Shown: positions 38,721 through 53,160, counted from the first letter of the stretch. The stretch: 64,000 bases of DNA from Torreya grandis (GCA_037957365.1 JARHVA010000122.1:4912501-4976500), one strand, 5' to 3'. Numbers and translations are program-made. Notes: generated from the sequence alone by a model not told the origin.

Positions 38721-40325
38721 AATCAAAAAACATTTCTAACCACTACCTTAACCATTTTACCTACCCATGGGAGAACTACATTAGCCTAAGGCCCTTTTGG
38801 GATATGTAGGTATCACTCAGTAGACATGGGGTCTTCTAGGGCTAGCTCAATCATCTACCCACCTAACTATCCAACCTATCCCTTTTTACCTAAGGCCTTA
38901 CAACCTATCTCTCTTAAACTAGGCCTTTGAACCAATCTCTCACTATTTAAATGAGCTAAATATACTCCATGCCACATGATTTGCCTATTCCCTAAGGGCT
39001 CATGGCTTTTCAACTCTTTCTCTCCCCATTTTTACCCTTTTTACTTTAATAAGGCCATTGATATCGGTCACTTATCAATTGACATCAGTGCCTAGACTAC
39101 CAATGTTGGTACACAACACACTGACATCAGTGCCTTTACCATTCATATTAGTAGGAAGACCTTAATCAATGTTTGTAGACTACCACTAATGCCAGCAACT
39201 AGTTCAGTTCTAGGGATGAACCCCACCCATTACTCATTTCCAATTTTAACCTAAACTACCCTAAAACCCACCCAAAAAAGCCTAAACATGCTCCTACCCT
39301 CCCCACTACCCACCCACTACTCAATAACAACCTATTACACCCCCCACTCAACTCAAATCAACAAAATTACCAAAAAACACAAACCAAAGTTTTAAAGCAC
39401 CTACCTCAACTCTCTACCTCTACTAGCTTGAGATGACTGGTGCTTGTGTTGCCATGCCTCCATCTAGGTCTCCACCTCATCCTTCCATTTTCTCAACTTT
39501 TTTAAATTTTTATTACTTTGACCAATAAACATGCAAATGAAATTGGCTGGATACCTAGACCCTTATTTTCAAGCTTGATCTACCATCAACATCAACCATT
39601 TGTGCCCTAGGCTACCAACATTAGCCTCTTTAACACTAATGTCAGTATAACACTACCAATGTTGGTACTATGTAATAACATTTTAATGCTTGCACATCAC
39701 TTTTTACAGTCCCTTCTTCATTCTAGGGTAACCTTTCACACACCCTACCTTTACAAACTTGACCATGGGGATCATTTTCATCTCTACTCATGCTAACTAT
39801 TACCCAAACACACATTTCATTGTGCACCCACTCATTATATCTGAGTTTGGTGTCTTGATCATTCATGATATTTAGTACATGTTGACAATACCTTACATGT
39901 ATGACTATCAGTTGATTTAGATCACCACTAACTTATCCTATTACCTATGACCTATTATTTTTTCAAGGGCACTTCCTACCTCAGATACCTGAAACACATT
40001 TGACTATTAGAGCTACATTTTTGGTTGATCCTACCTACTTAGCTATCACTAACAAGCTATGCCTTGGTAATTTTAACCAAAATCCTCCATGACCACATCT
40101 ATTTTCAACTTGTCAACATAACTTTTTAGTACTTTATGACCATGACATCATCTCTGCACTATCAACCCACAACCAACTAATCTCATTTACTCCTTGTCAA
40201 ATTGGTCACTGATTTTGGGTTTCTCCCAATCAGTTCCTATTTTGACGGGGAAGATATCACACCCCATGCCTAGACCACTCAACTTTTGTTTTTGTCTTGC
40301 AACTTATTGCCATAACTTACCAAGA
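38721..40325 (+). other. distal 3' region of gypsy G
   Basis: C-rich on this strand, no open frame with homology. It contains palindromic-motif arrays at 39058-39200 (tgacatcagtg, accaatgttggt, ctgacatcagtg) and 39590-39665. Confidence 0.55.
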
Positions 40326-40339
40326 CAAAAAGGGGAAAA
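40326..40339 (+). promoter_or_regulatory. polypurine tract of gypsy G
   Basis: caaaaaggggaaaa lies directly before the 3' LTR start tatagacacc. It supports plus orientation and the LTR boundary. Confidence 0.85.
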
Positions 40340-41498
40340 TATAGACACCAAAATTATGTTACACAAGTGTATAACATGTTATGTTGAAACCCCCCTTAGA
40401 CCCCCTTTGTAACAATTCTTCCTAACCCATGCCTTTACCCCACATATCTAATTAATTAAGATTAACTGAATATTCCATATGCCACCTTGCCTAGCCACCT
40501 TGCCCCAAGACCAATTCTCCCCCTGTGAGTCACCACTAGACTTGGTCTCCCATAAATAACTAATTCTTACCCTATAAACCAATTTTTAACTAATTAACTT
40601 ATACCCAACCTCGCATATTGACCATTTCTTAATAGGTGTCACACTTGGCATGGAGAAATGGAAGAAAGGAGCCAAAATAGCCCTTTTTACCCATTCTTAT
40701 GCCATTAATTTTAGTCAACCCTTGATCAACATCGATCAACCCAAGACCGACATCGATGAGATCACCAATGTAAATTGCTTAAGCAATGTTCTAAACCCAT
40801 TTTGGACCCCCCACAAACATTCTCTCTCTGAAGCAAAAACTCACTCAAGAGATTAAAAGTACTCTTAAAAAGCTTTTGGCAATTATTCACTGTAACCAGG
40901 ATCATAGCTTCTTTATACCAATCAAATCTTGAACTAGAATTGATCCATTGTGCAAGATCTTGAACTATGGTGAATAGGTGACACACATTCATCTCCATTC
41001 GATCAATCACCTTAACAAAGATTTATCAAGAGTATTTCTCTAGGTACTTAAATCATTTAAGCATCCCTATATTCTATGAATTCTAATTTTTTTTATTAGT
41101 GTTTACAAAAGTCCCATCTATCCCTGAGGAGGAGTTACAAAACTCCATCTCCATACATATGCCTTAACCAAACCAAACTCCTCACCCAAACTTCTTACCA
41201 TCTCTCTAACCCCTCATAGAACTCTTTTCCAACCCCATTAACCTGTCAAATATCCTTCCCTACACTTAAGAAAGCCTTCTATGAATTTATAACTCCATTG
41301 CCCCTACCAACATCAGTTATCCTACTGATGTTATTCACATTTCCACTATCAACATCAGTTACCCTATAGATGTTAGTGACTACCCTTTTACCCAAATCAC
41401 CCCAAACCAACCCAAACAACCCTCTAGCAAACCAATATTGTATTTTGCTTTCTTTGTGATACTAACTACTACACACAAGTTACAAAAAAGATGCATGC

Positions 41499-41581
<83 letters not shown>

Positions 41582-41871
41582 ACTTTGTAATTTCATTTTT
41601 AACTCTTTGTATTAAAAAATGGACTACCATCCCCTAGGAATTTTGTCACTTCCTGGAATAAGCAAGTTGCTCGGCAGCCCACTCGCCAACCAACTAACAA
41701 ATATTTTGTTTTAGTGTGTTCTTACTTGTAGGTGGTCCTCCCTAGCCAAAGAGGACTTCCTAACTTCATCTAGATATAGTGCACACCAATCTAGGTACAT
41801 GTAATCACTAATCCCCAACCTTTCCTTCTCTATTTCTAACTTCTTAAATTTAATAAAAAATAATTGAAACA
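40340..41871 (+). repeat. 3' LTR of gypsy G
   Basis: A copy of 23458-25046 ending taattgaaaca. It has the same two palindromic-motif clusters (40725-40757 and 41306-41370) with different base losses, and a shorter (CT)n tract (41501-41576). The 5 bp after it (ttgac) pair with ttgcc before the 5' LTR. Confidence 0.9.
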
Positions 41872-41876
41872 TTGAC

Positions 41877-42765
41877 TTATCAATTAAGGTCTAAGGCTTA
41901 TTGATATGTTGAATTGGATAAATGGATTATAAAATCAAGATTCACAAAGATTTTAAGGTTTGTAGTTTTCAAATTATTCATGTTTTTATCAAGATGGAGG
42001 CATAATTAGCCAAAAGGTTTGTGAATGAAGTATTTTACAGAAGATGAGATAGGTAATTAAAATTGGTATGCCTAAGTGGGAATATGATAGTGATCTATGT
42101 ATGAAGTTTCAGGTCTTGAAAGTATATCTAAAAGTTATGGGATATATAAGTTCTAGATAGGGATATAAGGAGTCTAGATAGGGCTAGTGTGAAGATTTGA
42201 TGTTTTTTCTCATTTTCTCCAAAAAATTAATGAATAAGTGTTTCAAGGTGAATTATCAGGTTGGTTTCAAGCATGTTTCATATTTTATAAGTTTCATGAA
42301 GTTCTATTGGTGGTCCTAGAGGTGGCTTAAGAGAGAAGGATAGTAAGCCTATATGGTGGTTCTTCATGATGTATGCAGATCTAAAGATTCTCAAGAGGTG
42401 AAATGGCTTATATATCTTAAGGTGATTCCCTATTAATTTTTTCTTGGTGATTTTCATTATATTTTAGTGTTTTTTTTCATTCTTTTTGTATTGGTTGCAG
42501 TTCTTGGTTGAAGAGAGTGTTGGCATGTAGAAAAAAGAAGTTGTCAAAGAAAAGAAGAGGTAAGATCAAGGTAAGGGGGAGTTTGTATCATCCTTATAAG
42601 GTGGTAATTTCCTATTTGTGGTCTTTTTAGGTCCTTAGGATTAGTTTTTTCCCACTTTCTCATTATATCAAAGGGGGAGAAGTTTCTTATTGGGAGAGTA
42701 CTTGAATAGAGAGATAGAAGGTGATATATATGATGGGTGTTGACATCAATGATAAAGGGGGAGAT
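41877..42765 (+). other. element D interior, right part, with polypurine tract
   Basis: Non-coding remainder of copia D's interior after the gypsy insertion. No RT, integrase or RNase H motif is readable. It ends in the polypurine tract gataaagggggagat (42751-42765) before the 3' LTR. Confidence 0.7.
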
Positions 42766-45345
42766 TATTAAAGATTTTTCAATGATTTCATGGAGGTGTC
42801 TAGGTGAGTGGATGAAGTGTCTTGATAATATAAGCGTCAATGATAAAGTGTGTAGTATGCTTGTCCTAGTATGATTGAAGTAAGCTTGGTTGTTCTTTTA
42901 TTTTAGCATGGTTAAGGATGTTTAGGGATGATTATGGTGATTTTAAGATTTGAAAGGGGTCCTATAAAAGGTCAAGGATGATTTCAAATCTTGTGGAAGT
43001 GCATGCTATTCATCTAGTTCTTCATTATGTTAATCTTTGCATAATCGGTTCTGTGGTAGAAAAATCTAAGGAGGCTTATTGATGACATTATAGTTCAACG
43101 TGTGAAGGTTACAAGAGTATATTGATAAATGGATGAATTCCTCTATGAAATATGATCATGTGGTCTAAATTTTAGGTCATGTAAGTGCATATAAATATAT
43201 GTGGGTTCAAAGTTGGCCTTTCAGGAAGATTATAGAGGTTCCCATACTTAGCTAGACCGCCACTAAATGTCATGCAGATATATGATCTAGTAAGTTTGTG
43301 AATTTATTTCAAGTACTTAAAAAGTAAATAGTGAGAAAAAAATTTCATGGCAATGTTTCCTATAGTGCCAAAAATTTACCCTAAAGTTTTGGAGTCTTGA
43401 AGTGTCTCCTAGCTTGAGATATAAATCCTCAAAGTTGCTCTAGTAGATTGTGAGGGGTTGAAGACCGTCAAGTTTAACCACATCAAAGACTGAGGTCATT
43501 ATTTATTAGATATAATGATGAGTGCTTAATCATACATATTTAGATCAATGGTGCATATTAATTCAACATGTCAAAGGTTGCATGCACAGGTGACAAATGT
43601 CATAAGCTTGCTAGTCTGACATAAGATCAATAGTGAGTGTTGGTTCGTACTAACAGAGATCAATGGTGCAGGACAAGTCAAAGAGTCAATAATGCATGTG
43701 ATACTTCCAAGTGGAAAAAGTGTATGGAATATCAATAAATCTCAAGAGTTATAAGTAAGATCTAATAGTGAGTGTTGCAAGGTAAGGACCGAGTTTATTG
43801 ATAGAGATCAACGGTATGCATTTAGTCAATATTATAAGATTACATGAGATAAGGTCAACATGTTCACTATTTAAAAGTTTATTCAAGTTAAAGTTTAAAT
43901 AATATTGATATTAAATGTTAAATATAATATTTTAGGACATGAGATGATGGCATAGTGTTCAAATTTTAATCATTGCTCAGTGACTATTGGAATTAAAATA
44001 TTTGAATTTGTGAGGGAAGACCATCTGTGGTTTTTGAGCCATAACTTTTGATATATGCATAATTTGACCAAAGTGTTAAAAACAAAGTTTTATAGGAATT
44101 AAATATGCATACATAAATATGAATTTTAAGTTATAATTTTTTATAAAATCAAATATATTAATTTCCAAAGCTGACTATGCGTTCATTCATGATCTGCAAG
44201 TAACCCAAAAAGGAATGTTAATTGAGAAAATTGACTTTATCAGAAGAGTGTTTTGGAAACTATGATCATTTTAGGATTTAAAAGGGGTCATGTATAGTGG
44301 ACCTATTCATTTTTAATTGTTCATGTTTTCTTAGTTTACTTGGAGAAGTGTCAAAGAGGTGAATGAGTCTTCATAGGAACTAAAAGGTAATTTGGGCCTA
44401 TTTGAAAGAGGGTTATGCTTAAAGGTGACCCATGTACATCCTTAAGAGTGAAGGAATTTATTATGGCTTAAAAGGAATTTTGTGAAAATTATAATAATCA
44501 TGAAGACTCTATAAAAAGTGAAACCAAATGTGATGGTTTTTAGGCGTATAGAAGGAGTGTGGAGGACTTGTGAGAGACCTGAGAGAAGAGGTATGTAGAG
44601 CGAGTGTGCCCAGTAAATAGATTAAAGAGAAGATCAATTTGATGACTGTGTGTATGACCTATAAGTAATATTATTGATTTTAGAGATATTTTTCTTATAG
44701 GTTTGAAGATTGAGGATGAGCAAAGAGGTCTAGAATGATCCAAAAGGTGGTTTTGGATGTGTGTGGTTGTGTGAAGAAGTGAAGGGGGTAGATATGCATT
44801 ATTTCTCCATCATATTGGCATGAAATAAGTGATGAGATGTTAATCTCATAAGTTTTGTAAGGGTTCTTAACATCTTGATTAGAATTACATGGCCATCAGG
44901 TGGTCATAATGACTTGATCGTCTTAGGGGCAAGTGCTTCTTATGAGATACGTGTTTCACTAAATATAGTTAGAATGACTTAACCAAAAAGGTGGTCAAAA
45001 GAACTTGATCATCTTAGGGGAAAGTGCTCCTTATGAAATAGGTGTTTCAAAAAAATTTAGTCAAAAGTACTTGATCAGTCTCATGTTTGTGATCATCTTA
45101 TAAGACAAGTAGTCCATGTGTTTGCAAGCTTGAGAGGGGGTTTTCTTCCCCAAGAGGGTTTCCCACATAGATCTTATGTTGTGTATGTGATCTTGAATTA
45201 TCTTCATTTTTAATTAATATAAACATATTATATGCTTCATTTATGTGTTTATCAAATGCTTAAGTGTTTTAAGGGTTTGTTAATTGAATTGGAATATTTA
45301 TCACCACTGATTCACCCCCCCCCCTTAGTGATTATACCACTAACA
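42766..45345 (+). repeat. 3' LTR of copia D
   Basis: Starts tattaaagatttttcaatg (TG decayed to TA) and ends accactaaca. It is similar along its whole length to 17906-20483. It has a 12-C run near its end (about 45315-45324) where the 5' LTR has only five C, and extra copies of the 'ggtcaaaagaacttgatcatc' unit at 44873-45075. Confidence 0.88.
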
Positions 45346-48300
45346 AAAGGATGGGTATGATGGGATAATGATAGGGATGGACTAGGATATCAATGTTAAA
45401 TGGATAGAGTGAATATGCCCCCAAGTTTAGGGTACTTGTAGATAATGAATAACACATGATTCTATAAATTGGTTTTCATCATCGTACTTGCCGAAGGTGC
45501 CATAAGAATGGTTTACACATGTGAACTATGTTTTAGATTTCTCTTTTATTTTTTTATTTTTTAATGAAAAAACTATGAACTTTTAATTATGTGATCCAAA
45601 TATGTTTGTGGGATCTTATTTTATTATTATATCTAATTCTTCCTAACATATTAACCAATTATTATCACAACCTTTATGATGGAGGGTGTTGTTAAGGAGG
45701 GCAAAGTGCGATGTGTGTTGGATTAGGGATATTGTTTGATTATGTGAAGGATTGAAAGGATGGTATGATCATAGAGGCAAGTGTAGGTGTTTGAATACCA
45801 AAGGGGATTGGGACCAACAATATCACACATCTTGCATATGTGAATATGTTTAAAACTTATTTTATGGGGCTGATGAAATCTCTTTGTTTCATAGGACTAA
45901 GGGTTGTTTCAGGTGTGATGATTTCAAGATTCTCTTTTATTTTGACATCATCTTTAACTAGTGATGTGGATTCATCTTGTAACCTTTTTGATATAAAGAG
46001 AATGTTGATATCCTCATCTATTGGTGCCTCATAAAAAATTTCAATGATAGACTTGACTTTGATTTTCTTGGTCTAATAGTGCCTCAAGGATGTTTTCAAT
46101 AGCAGACTCTAATTTTATTATTTTGTTGTTTTTGTTGATTTTCTGATTTATTTTGAATATGTAACTTTTCCTACTTCTCAAATTGGGTTGGTGTGTTGAG
46201 ATTTATTTTTAATCCATGTTTATGATCTCATGATTGGATGCCATCTTGGAGTCCCATAAATTTTGTAATAGCTTAATTATTTTGAAATGGGTCCAATGAT
46301 ACATGATCTTGTTGGTCTTGATTGATGGTTTTAGGATAGTGGATATCAAGATGGAGGTAGGGACAATAATATCAGTGAAAATATTTATGAAATAAAAATA
46401 TTCATAGAGGTCATGAGTGGAACCCATTTTGATGTCAATGAAAAGTTCCTCAAGAATCATGGAAGCACCTCTAACATCATTATATTGATCATCAAGTGGT
46501 TTTTAGCCAATGTTGTGATATCCTTTATTTTTTCACATGTGGATAGGCTCTCAAATTCATTAATCATAAAGGCTAAGTCCTTTACATTTATAGTTCATGA
46601 TTTTACACATTTTGTTTAGTATAGGATACTTGTTTCTTTGAAAACAAGATGTAAATACATCATCATATAGCAAAGATTAATGGGATTTATTACCTTTACT
46701 TTTTCTAAAAGGATAAAATTGACAAATGAGGTCATGTCAAACTTATATGATGTCAATTCCTTCTTATTATTTACAGTGGGCTTTTCACTAATTTTAGGAG
46801 AGATGGGGCATTTTAATGTATGGAGTGCATTTTAGATTTCATTGTCTACAAGTACCTTATTCATTATAGGCTTGGTGTTACATGCCTCAATATATGAAGG
46901 GAGATTATGTCATGTACAATGGGTAGTATGTCATGTCATTCAGATGTGGGTTGGTCTAAGGTAGGTTGGTCAATGATGGTTTGATAGAGGATGGGTTGGT
47001 AGAAGATGGATTCATAAAATATGGGCCAATCAAAGATAGGTTTGGCAAATATGGTTTATTGAGTATGGATTTATAAATATGGGTTGGTGTTCAAAGACAA
47101 TTTGGTCAATTATGGTTGGTGGTCAAGGATAAGTTTATCAAAGATAGGTTTGTTAAAAATGGGTTGACCTTGATTTGGTTGTGGAAGATCTTTCTCATGT
47201 TATGGAAAGGGATATTTTCATATCCCCAACTATTGATTCTTTGACAAGGATGTACTAAATTTTTGAGTAAGTGAAGTTCCTTGAAGTGGTGATGGTAGAA
47301 CATAGTTAGATTGTTGTGGCTTAGAGGCTTGATATGTGTCACTAAAAATATTGGTAGGGTTAAGACCATGCAATCATTTATTAAGTTGTGGTTGATTTTG
47401 AGGTTTTCATATTTGGGCTTGTTTCTCATTAAAATTTTGACAAAGTTTGGGAATGTGTATCCTTTGTGGCTTAGAAGATAAACTATAATGGGATGGTTAA
47501 TGTCTCAATCATGAGGTGTTTTAATTTAGGTTTTTGGTTTTTTTTTATAAGAGTAGGATAAAGTGGGATTTATATGGCTCAACTAAGTTGATTTTTGTGG
47601 GAATGATTAGGTAATGAAGGTCTCGATGTCAAAGGACTAATATGGGATGCTAGGTTGGCCAATTTTTGGCTTATCTATTGGATTTGGTCAAATATGATTT
47701 GATTTTCAAATTGAGATGCCATAATTAGTTTCCCTTTACAATTATCGTGGGGCATACCATGATTGAGATTATAACTAGTGTATGGGAGATTTACTTGGAC
47801 GGTTCATGGATTTTGATTAGATGGGTTTTCATGGTTAATATCTTGATTCAATTAGGTTTAAAACCTAATGTTGAATGCCATTGGTCTAGATTGGGTTTTG
47901 TTTGAAGGGTTAGTCACAAATGGGGATGCAAACAATGACACACAAAAATAGAATAACCTATGCTAGTCAAGTAGGATTGCAACTAGATAGTGACACATAG
48001 ATAATACCTAGAAGGCTATGTTATGGGTGATCTTTAAGAATGTTGTATTCTTGGAAACACTATTAATTTATGGCTAAAAATATATTAATTTAGGTTTAAA
48101 TGGATAACTAAGGGATTCCTCTATATACATTGTGGTATGATGAGGATAAAACTCATGTGGCAAGGGTGTTATCTAGGGCTTGGGTACTGGTGGATGAAAC
48201 TACCTTACTTCACGGTGTTAGTAAAATAGGTGATTTCTTAGACAATAAAAAAATCTCCTTATTGAATGTGTATATCCCATTGGAACATGGGATTTATCTT

Positions 48301-49300
48301 AAATCTTGGTGATGAAATTCAAGTCATAAGACCCTAAAAAATAAAGATAAAGAGGCATGAACTATTTATAGTTTCCAAGATTATCTTGAGGCATGAGAAA
48401 ATAGCATACATAGTTCATTCCTAGAAGACTTAAATGAATTACACCATTTTTTATTCCAAATGTCACCTTGTAGCATCATGGTTGATCATATGTGGTCATA
48501 ATCCCAACACATTCAAGTAAAAACTAAAAATTGATATACAAAACAAATAGATTGATTAAGATAAAATGTTTATATGTGTGGTGTTTAATTATATATCTTT
48601 GAATAGAAGACTTGTAAAAATATCATTAGTAATTTTGATTAGAATGAAGTCTTCAAAAAGTGTAAAACCTACAAGTTAAATAGTCAACAATTAAAAATGT
48701 TACAACACAAAGTGAAAATGTTGTTCAAGATGTAGATGTTACTAATGACATGGATGCTAACAATAGATAGAATAAAATCAACATACATAAAGATCAATTT
48801 ATAGAGCACATATTCTACTCAATAGGATGGATATGATAAAAATTAGTGTGCAAACATTGTTAATGATGAAGATGCCAAGACATCTATGTACATGATAAAA
48901 ATAGATAGAATATAATAAACAAATATAGATGTTGATTTAAAGTGTGTAGACAACACTCTATATGATGCAGACACCAAAAAACATAATAACTATTTTATAG
49001 AATGTAAACATCATGACATTTTAACAAAAACTAAAAATAGATAGACAAATTGGCATAACACATGTGTTAACCTATCCTATGTAAACATCGTTCCTAAGGA
49101 TAAAAATATTGTTAGATAGGATAAAGATGTTACTCTACATAAAATAGGATTTGAAGCTAAAATTTGAAAAAATTGACCTAATTTTCACCTTAATTAGACT
49201 TCAAAGCATTACCAACCAAGAAAACACCTCTTAACAATGAAAATAAAAAAAAGATAATGTGGGTTTATCCCATCAGGTGTACTAATAATATACACATGTA
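45346..49300 (-). other. interior of host element E, right part, with decayed antisense-coding traces
   Basis: No recognised domain. On the minus strand several protein-like but broken stretches occur: 47730-47650 (MASQFENQIIFDQIQ), 47430-47106 (107 codons), 46600-46480 (LAFMINEFESLSTCEKIKD), 46460-46209 (83 codons) and 46036-45850 (IDEDINILFISKRLQDE). They could be one ancient antisense ORF of element E, or a decayed gag of another element. At 48540-49200 there are loose 'gatgttactaatgacatggatgct' units on the plus strand. Confidence 0.35.
46935..47165. repeat. degenerate ~20-bp repeat (GGGTTGGTCAAAGATGG unit)
   Basis: About ten units of tgggttggtcaaagatagg type. Read on the minus strand they give a repeated Asn-Pro-Ser-Leu-Thr/Ile pattern (NPFLTNLSLINLSLT, NPSSTNPSSIKPSLTN), which suggests a former repeat-bearing coding region rather than random DNA. 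Confidence 0.65.
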
Positions 49301-49378
49301 AAATTTAGATAAAATATAAATAGAAACTCAAAATAACATTATTTTCCTACTCTAATAACCAATGAACCTTCAATCATC

Positions 49379-50100
49379 TGTGAATAGATCCTACACAGTA
49401 GAACAAGATCCTCATTTATTTGCACACATATCATACTCCTCAACATGAACCTTTGCTTACACACTTTTGTATAATTCATACACATGTTTACATACTTTCA
49501 TACTCATATTTCACCCAATAACATATGGCACACTTCACTACACATTTATCAACTCATATCCATGTGCACCTCACTGGTTCTCACTCATAGACTCATATTC
49601 TCACACTTATCTTTGATCTAGCACATCCATGTTTTAGCCTACTTTGATCACATAGATTATTAGATGACACTTTTTATCTGAGGATCTTGTCATTTAAATT
49701 ATTAGTTTCCACCAACTTGGAATCTCAACCATCATCTAGAAAGGAAGATGAAATGACTCAACCATCATCTTTGTAATCAATAGTAGTTGTAACTACTCTT
49801 GTATTATTTTTTTATAATTATGTAACATATTCATCTAGCCAAGGTTCAATTCTATACATATTCATAACATAGATAGCATGCTCCACATACCTACTCTATA
49901 ATTCATGTATTGTAACTCATTATACCATTTTCCTTATTCTTTACTATTGAATAGAAGTTACATTTCTTACAAGTAAAGACTTCTGCTCCATCGAATGTGT
50001 TTAGTTTTGTATTATCTAAATTAAATTTGTGCATTTTCTATACACAACCAAACTCTATTGTCCCCTACACACTTGGTCCTAGGTCCCATGGTGTAGATCA
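49379..50100 (+). repeat. 5' LTR of gypsy F
   Basis: Begins tgtgaatagatcc, ends ggtgtagatca. It matches 54652-55375 along its length, including blocks 'atccatgtgcacctca', 'tgtgtttagtttt' and 'acacttggtcctagg'. Confidence 0.9.
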
Positions 50101-50115
50101 TTAGTATCAGAGCAT
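50101..50115 (+). promoter_or_regulatory. primer-binding site of gypsy F
   Basis: ttagtatcagagcat directly follows the 5' LTR. It is a tRNA-iMet type site, the usual primer of chromoviruses. Confidence 0.88.
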
Positions 50116-50394
50116 AAAATCTCTTTCTTTTCTATTCTTATAAACATGCATGCATAACTCAAAAAAGAAGGTCTATTAATTTGTTCTATTTTAGAATATC
50201 TAGAACATCATAGCAAAAGTAAGATGGATGACACCTAGAAGAAACATCAGGTATCCCTATAAGTTTAAAGGCTCAACCCCAACACACTAAAGTCACAATG
50301 CAATAAAAATTTTGGTCACTTATATGAGTTGATGATATAGATCAACTCCATGCCTTTTACTACACCTCCATAGTATGCTCAATAATGTTTTTAA

Positions 50395-51290
50395 CAAAAA
50401 AACCCCTTTAAAGTATAATTCATTCTCGACATCCCTATGTTCAAAGGTAAGATCAACACCAAAGTATTAGATCCCTATATTTAACAACTTGAGGCTTATT
50501 TCTTAGTCAATTACTTCACCAATTCTGAGAAGATCACCTTTATAGTATTGAAGATGTCCATTCTAATTGTTCGCTAGTGGGAAAGATTTAGTATACAACA
50601 TGTGCAAGAGTGTGTTCTAATAAAATCATGGAAGACTTTCGTTAATGCATTTAAGGAGTAATACTACCCTCTCTAACACTTTGAAGATGAGTACATCAAG
50701 TTCCAATAACTATGTTAGCACAGGGATCAGTCAATAGAGGACTACACCAAAATTTTCCATGACTAATTTGCACGTTTGTGAGAGAACTTGAGAAAAACAA
50801 AAAGAGGTGATAAATTAAATCCTTGAAATCTCACCTTATATCCATGAAAAAATGGATTTCTTGACTTATGACACTTTGGGGTAACTATATCACAATGACA
50901 CAAAGATTAAAGCCAAGGAAAATATGAAGCATCATTTTGTCTCTTCATCTAATTTAGTGTGCAATAGTTATCCCTTGCATAACTCCACATTTTAGCCTTA
51001 TGCACAGAAGCATAACACTTCTCATAAAGGTGAGAAACCTTAGAATACTACATGGTACTTGAAGGTTCCTACGTCTTTTACTTTAGATAAAGGTAAGAAG
51101 AAGTCTAGTGATAAGTGGTGCTACTGCCATCACTCATCCACTCAAAAATATTATAAATGATGTGCATAACAATCCTTACTTGTAAAATCTACATCAAGAC
51201 CCACACTAATGGAAAACATTGATTTGAATGCCTCTTTTTTAATCACCAACACCACTATGATTGACATCTCTAAGTAAATAATGTCTCCTA
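50395..51290 (+). pseudogene. gag: gag of gypsy F
   Basis: Heavily broken gag text can be followed: WERFS.QHVQE near 50580, LMHLRSNTTLSNTLKMSTSS (about 50645), ILEISPYIHEKMDF (about 50830), and a knuckle-like WCYCHHSSTQKYYK.C near 51120 (Cys-x2-Cys...C) before an abrupt end. Assigned mainly from position after the primer site and the knuckle. Confidence 0.6.
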
Positions 51291-51929
51291 CATACCTTGT
51301 TTTGGGTGAAGGGACAACCTCTCCAAGTCATCATAGATAGTAGCAATTAAAAGAACATCATTATGTAATCCATATCTCAATACTTTAGTCTTACCACTAT
51401 TATGCATCTAAATCTATGTCCTTTAGGGTGGCTATAGTAGGGGAAAGATATATAGGTCTAATGATAAGGCACTTTTCAGTATAAAGTCAAGTCTATGAAA
51501 GATAACATCACTTATGACATCACACCTCTGGAGGTCTGAAACATCTTGATGAAATATCATATATTTTCAAATGTGAATCTATATATCAAGCTAAGATAAA
51601 ATGTTAGACTATTCATAAACAACATCACTTCTAAAACTTATTTGAGTCAGCACCCTTGACCAAATTTACTTTGGTCTCTATTAAGAAGTACTACAAGCTT
51701 GTATCACACATATAGATGTTTGTGTTACCCATGGTTCATCCTAATACACTTATACAGAAGATGAACCACACTTTAGTATTGTAAAAAAATCACACAAAAT
51801 CATAGCATCATTATCTTAACAAGTTACTATAGTAGTATAGTGAAGTCTTCATAGAGCCTTAAGTCCTTCTAACATACCATATAGTAAAACATTCAATTGA
51901 TTTGGTTCCTGAATTGCCTCTTATAAATA

Positions 51930-52440
51930 TCCCCTTGTATTGTAGATCAATTTGGGATAATAATAAAATTTGGTGCTAAATACAAGAGCTCTTTGATCAG
52001 GGCAAGATTAGGATTAGCTCTTCACCTTATGAGGGTTTGATAGTCCTCACACCCAAGAAGGTTGGATCTTAGTGACTCTACATAGACTATCATACACTCA
52101 ACAAAATAATGGTGAATAATCGATACCCACTAATACACATTGAAGACATTTTGGACTAGATATGAGGTGCTTAATAATTCACCAAGATTTACTTGAACTC
52201 AAGTTACCATCAAGTTCTAATCCATCTTAAATATTTTTGTAAAATAGAATTCAAGACACCAAAAGGATTGTATAAATGGTTGGTCATGCCTTTTGGCCTA
52301 ACCAATGCACCAACCACTTTCATGTGGTTGATGAATGATCTACCTAGGCTTTTTCTAAACTCCATCATTGTCTACTTTGATGACATCCTCATCTTCAACA
52401 ATACTTGGTAGGAACATATAGATCACACCTCATACATCCT
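51930..52440 (+). pseudogene. reverse transcriptase of gypsy F
   Basis: The segment 52187-52411 reads LNSSYHQVLIHLKYFCKIEF, then YKWLVMPFGLTNAPTTFMWLMNDL, then IIVYFDDILIFNNT: RT blocks 4 and 5 with the catalytic Y-x-DD intact (YFDD). Upstream, before several stops, the text SSPYEGLIVLTPKKVGS can be guessed near 52015-52070. Typical of chromovirus RT. Confidence 0.9.
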
Positions 52441-52779
52441 ATACACCTTGTATCAACACAAGTTTTAGGGAAACTTAATAAAATATACATTTAACATTAC
52501 ATAGATTCAATCCATGGGCTACATCATTTATCGCATAGGCATCCATGTAATTTTAAATAAGATCAAAGTGATCCATGATTGTCCTATTCCACACAATCTC
52601 ATAGAATTGAGGGTTTCTCTTGGACTTTCTAACGTTATTATAAGTTCATCCTTCATTTCTCACATATCTCCTAGGCTCTTAGCTAGATAACATGTAAAAA
52701 ATCCAATTTTTATTAGAATCATGTGTAACAACACACTTTTGAGTCACTCAAGTGACACCTATACATATTTCTTGTTCTC

Positions 52780-53160
52780 ATAATTCCTGACATTGCACAT
52801 TCATTCAAAATTCACACTGATGCATCTGACTACACACTTGGTGCAATGATCACGTAGCATGGACATTTGGTCACATACCACTTATAAATGTTTAGAGACA
52901 CAATGCAAAGGTATTCCACCTATGATAAAGAACTATATTATGTTTTTCAAGAGATTAAGTAATAGTACCACTACATTCTAGGGAAGGAGATAGTTATTCA
53001 TTTAGATCACAAGACACTTTAGTTCTTACAAATGTATATTAAACTAGATAATGCACGAATAATGAAATGGATGACTTACCTATACTAATTCCATATCGTG
53101 ATCAATCAAAATAAAGGGAAGGAAAATAAGGTATTAGATTTTCTCAACCAACCATAGATT
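52780..53160 (+). pseudogene. RNase H of gypsy F
   Basis: FKIHTDASDYTLGAMIT (about 52807) is followed by a stop, HGHLVTYHL, and the later block on to about 53150. It matches 'F.L.TDASD.ALGAVL.Q...P..Y'. The first catalytic Asp is kept. Confidence 0.85.

Noticed and set aside
44540..44743. 67-codon minus-strand frame
   Set aside because: Lies inside the 3' LTR of copia D and is not open in the matching 5' LTR position.
48130..48312. 60-codon plus-strand frame (ATG at 48130)
   Set aside because: No domain recognised and length is expected by chance; not called as a gene.
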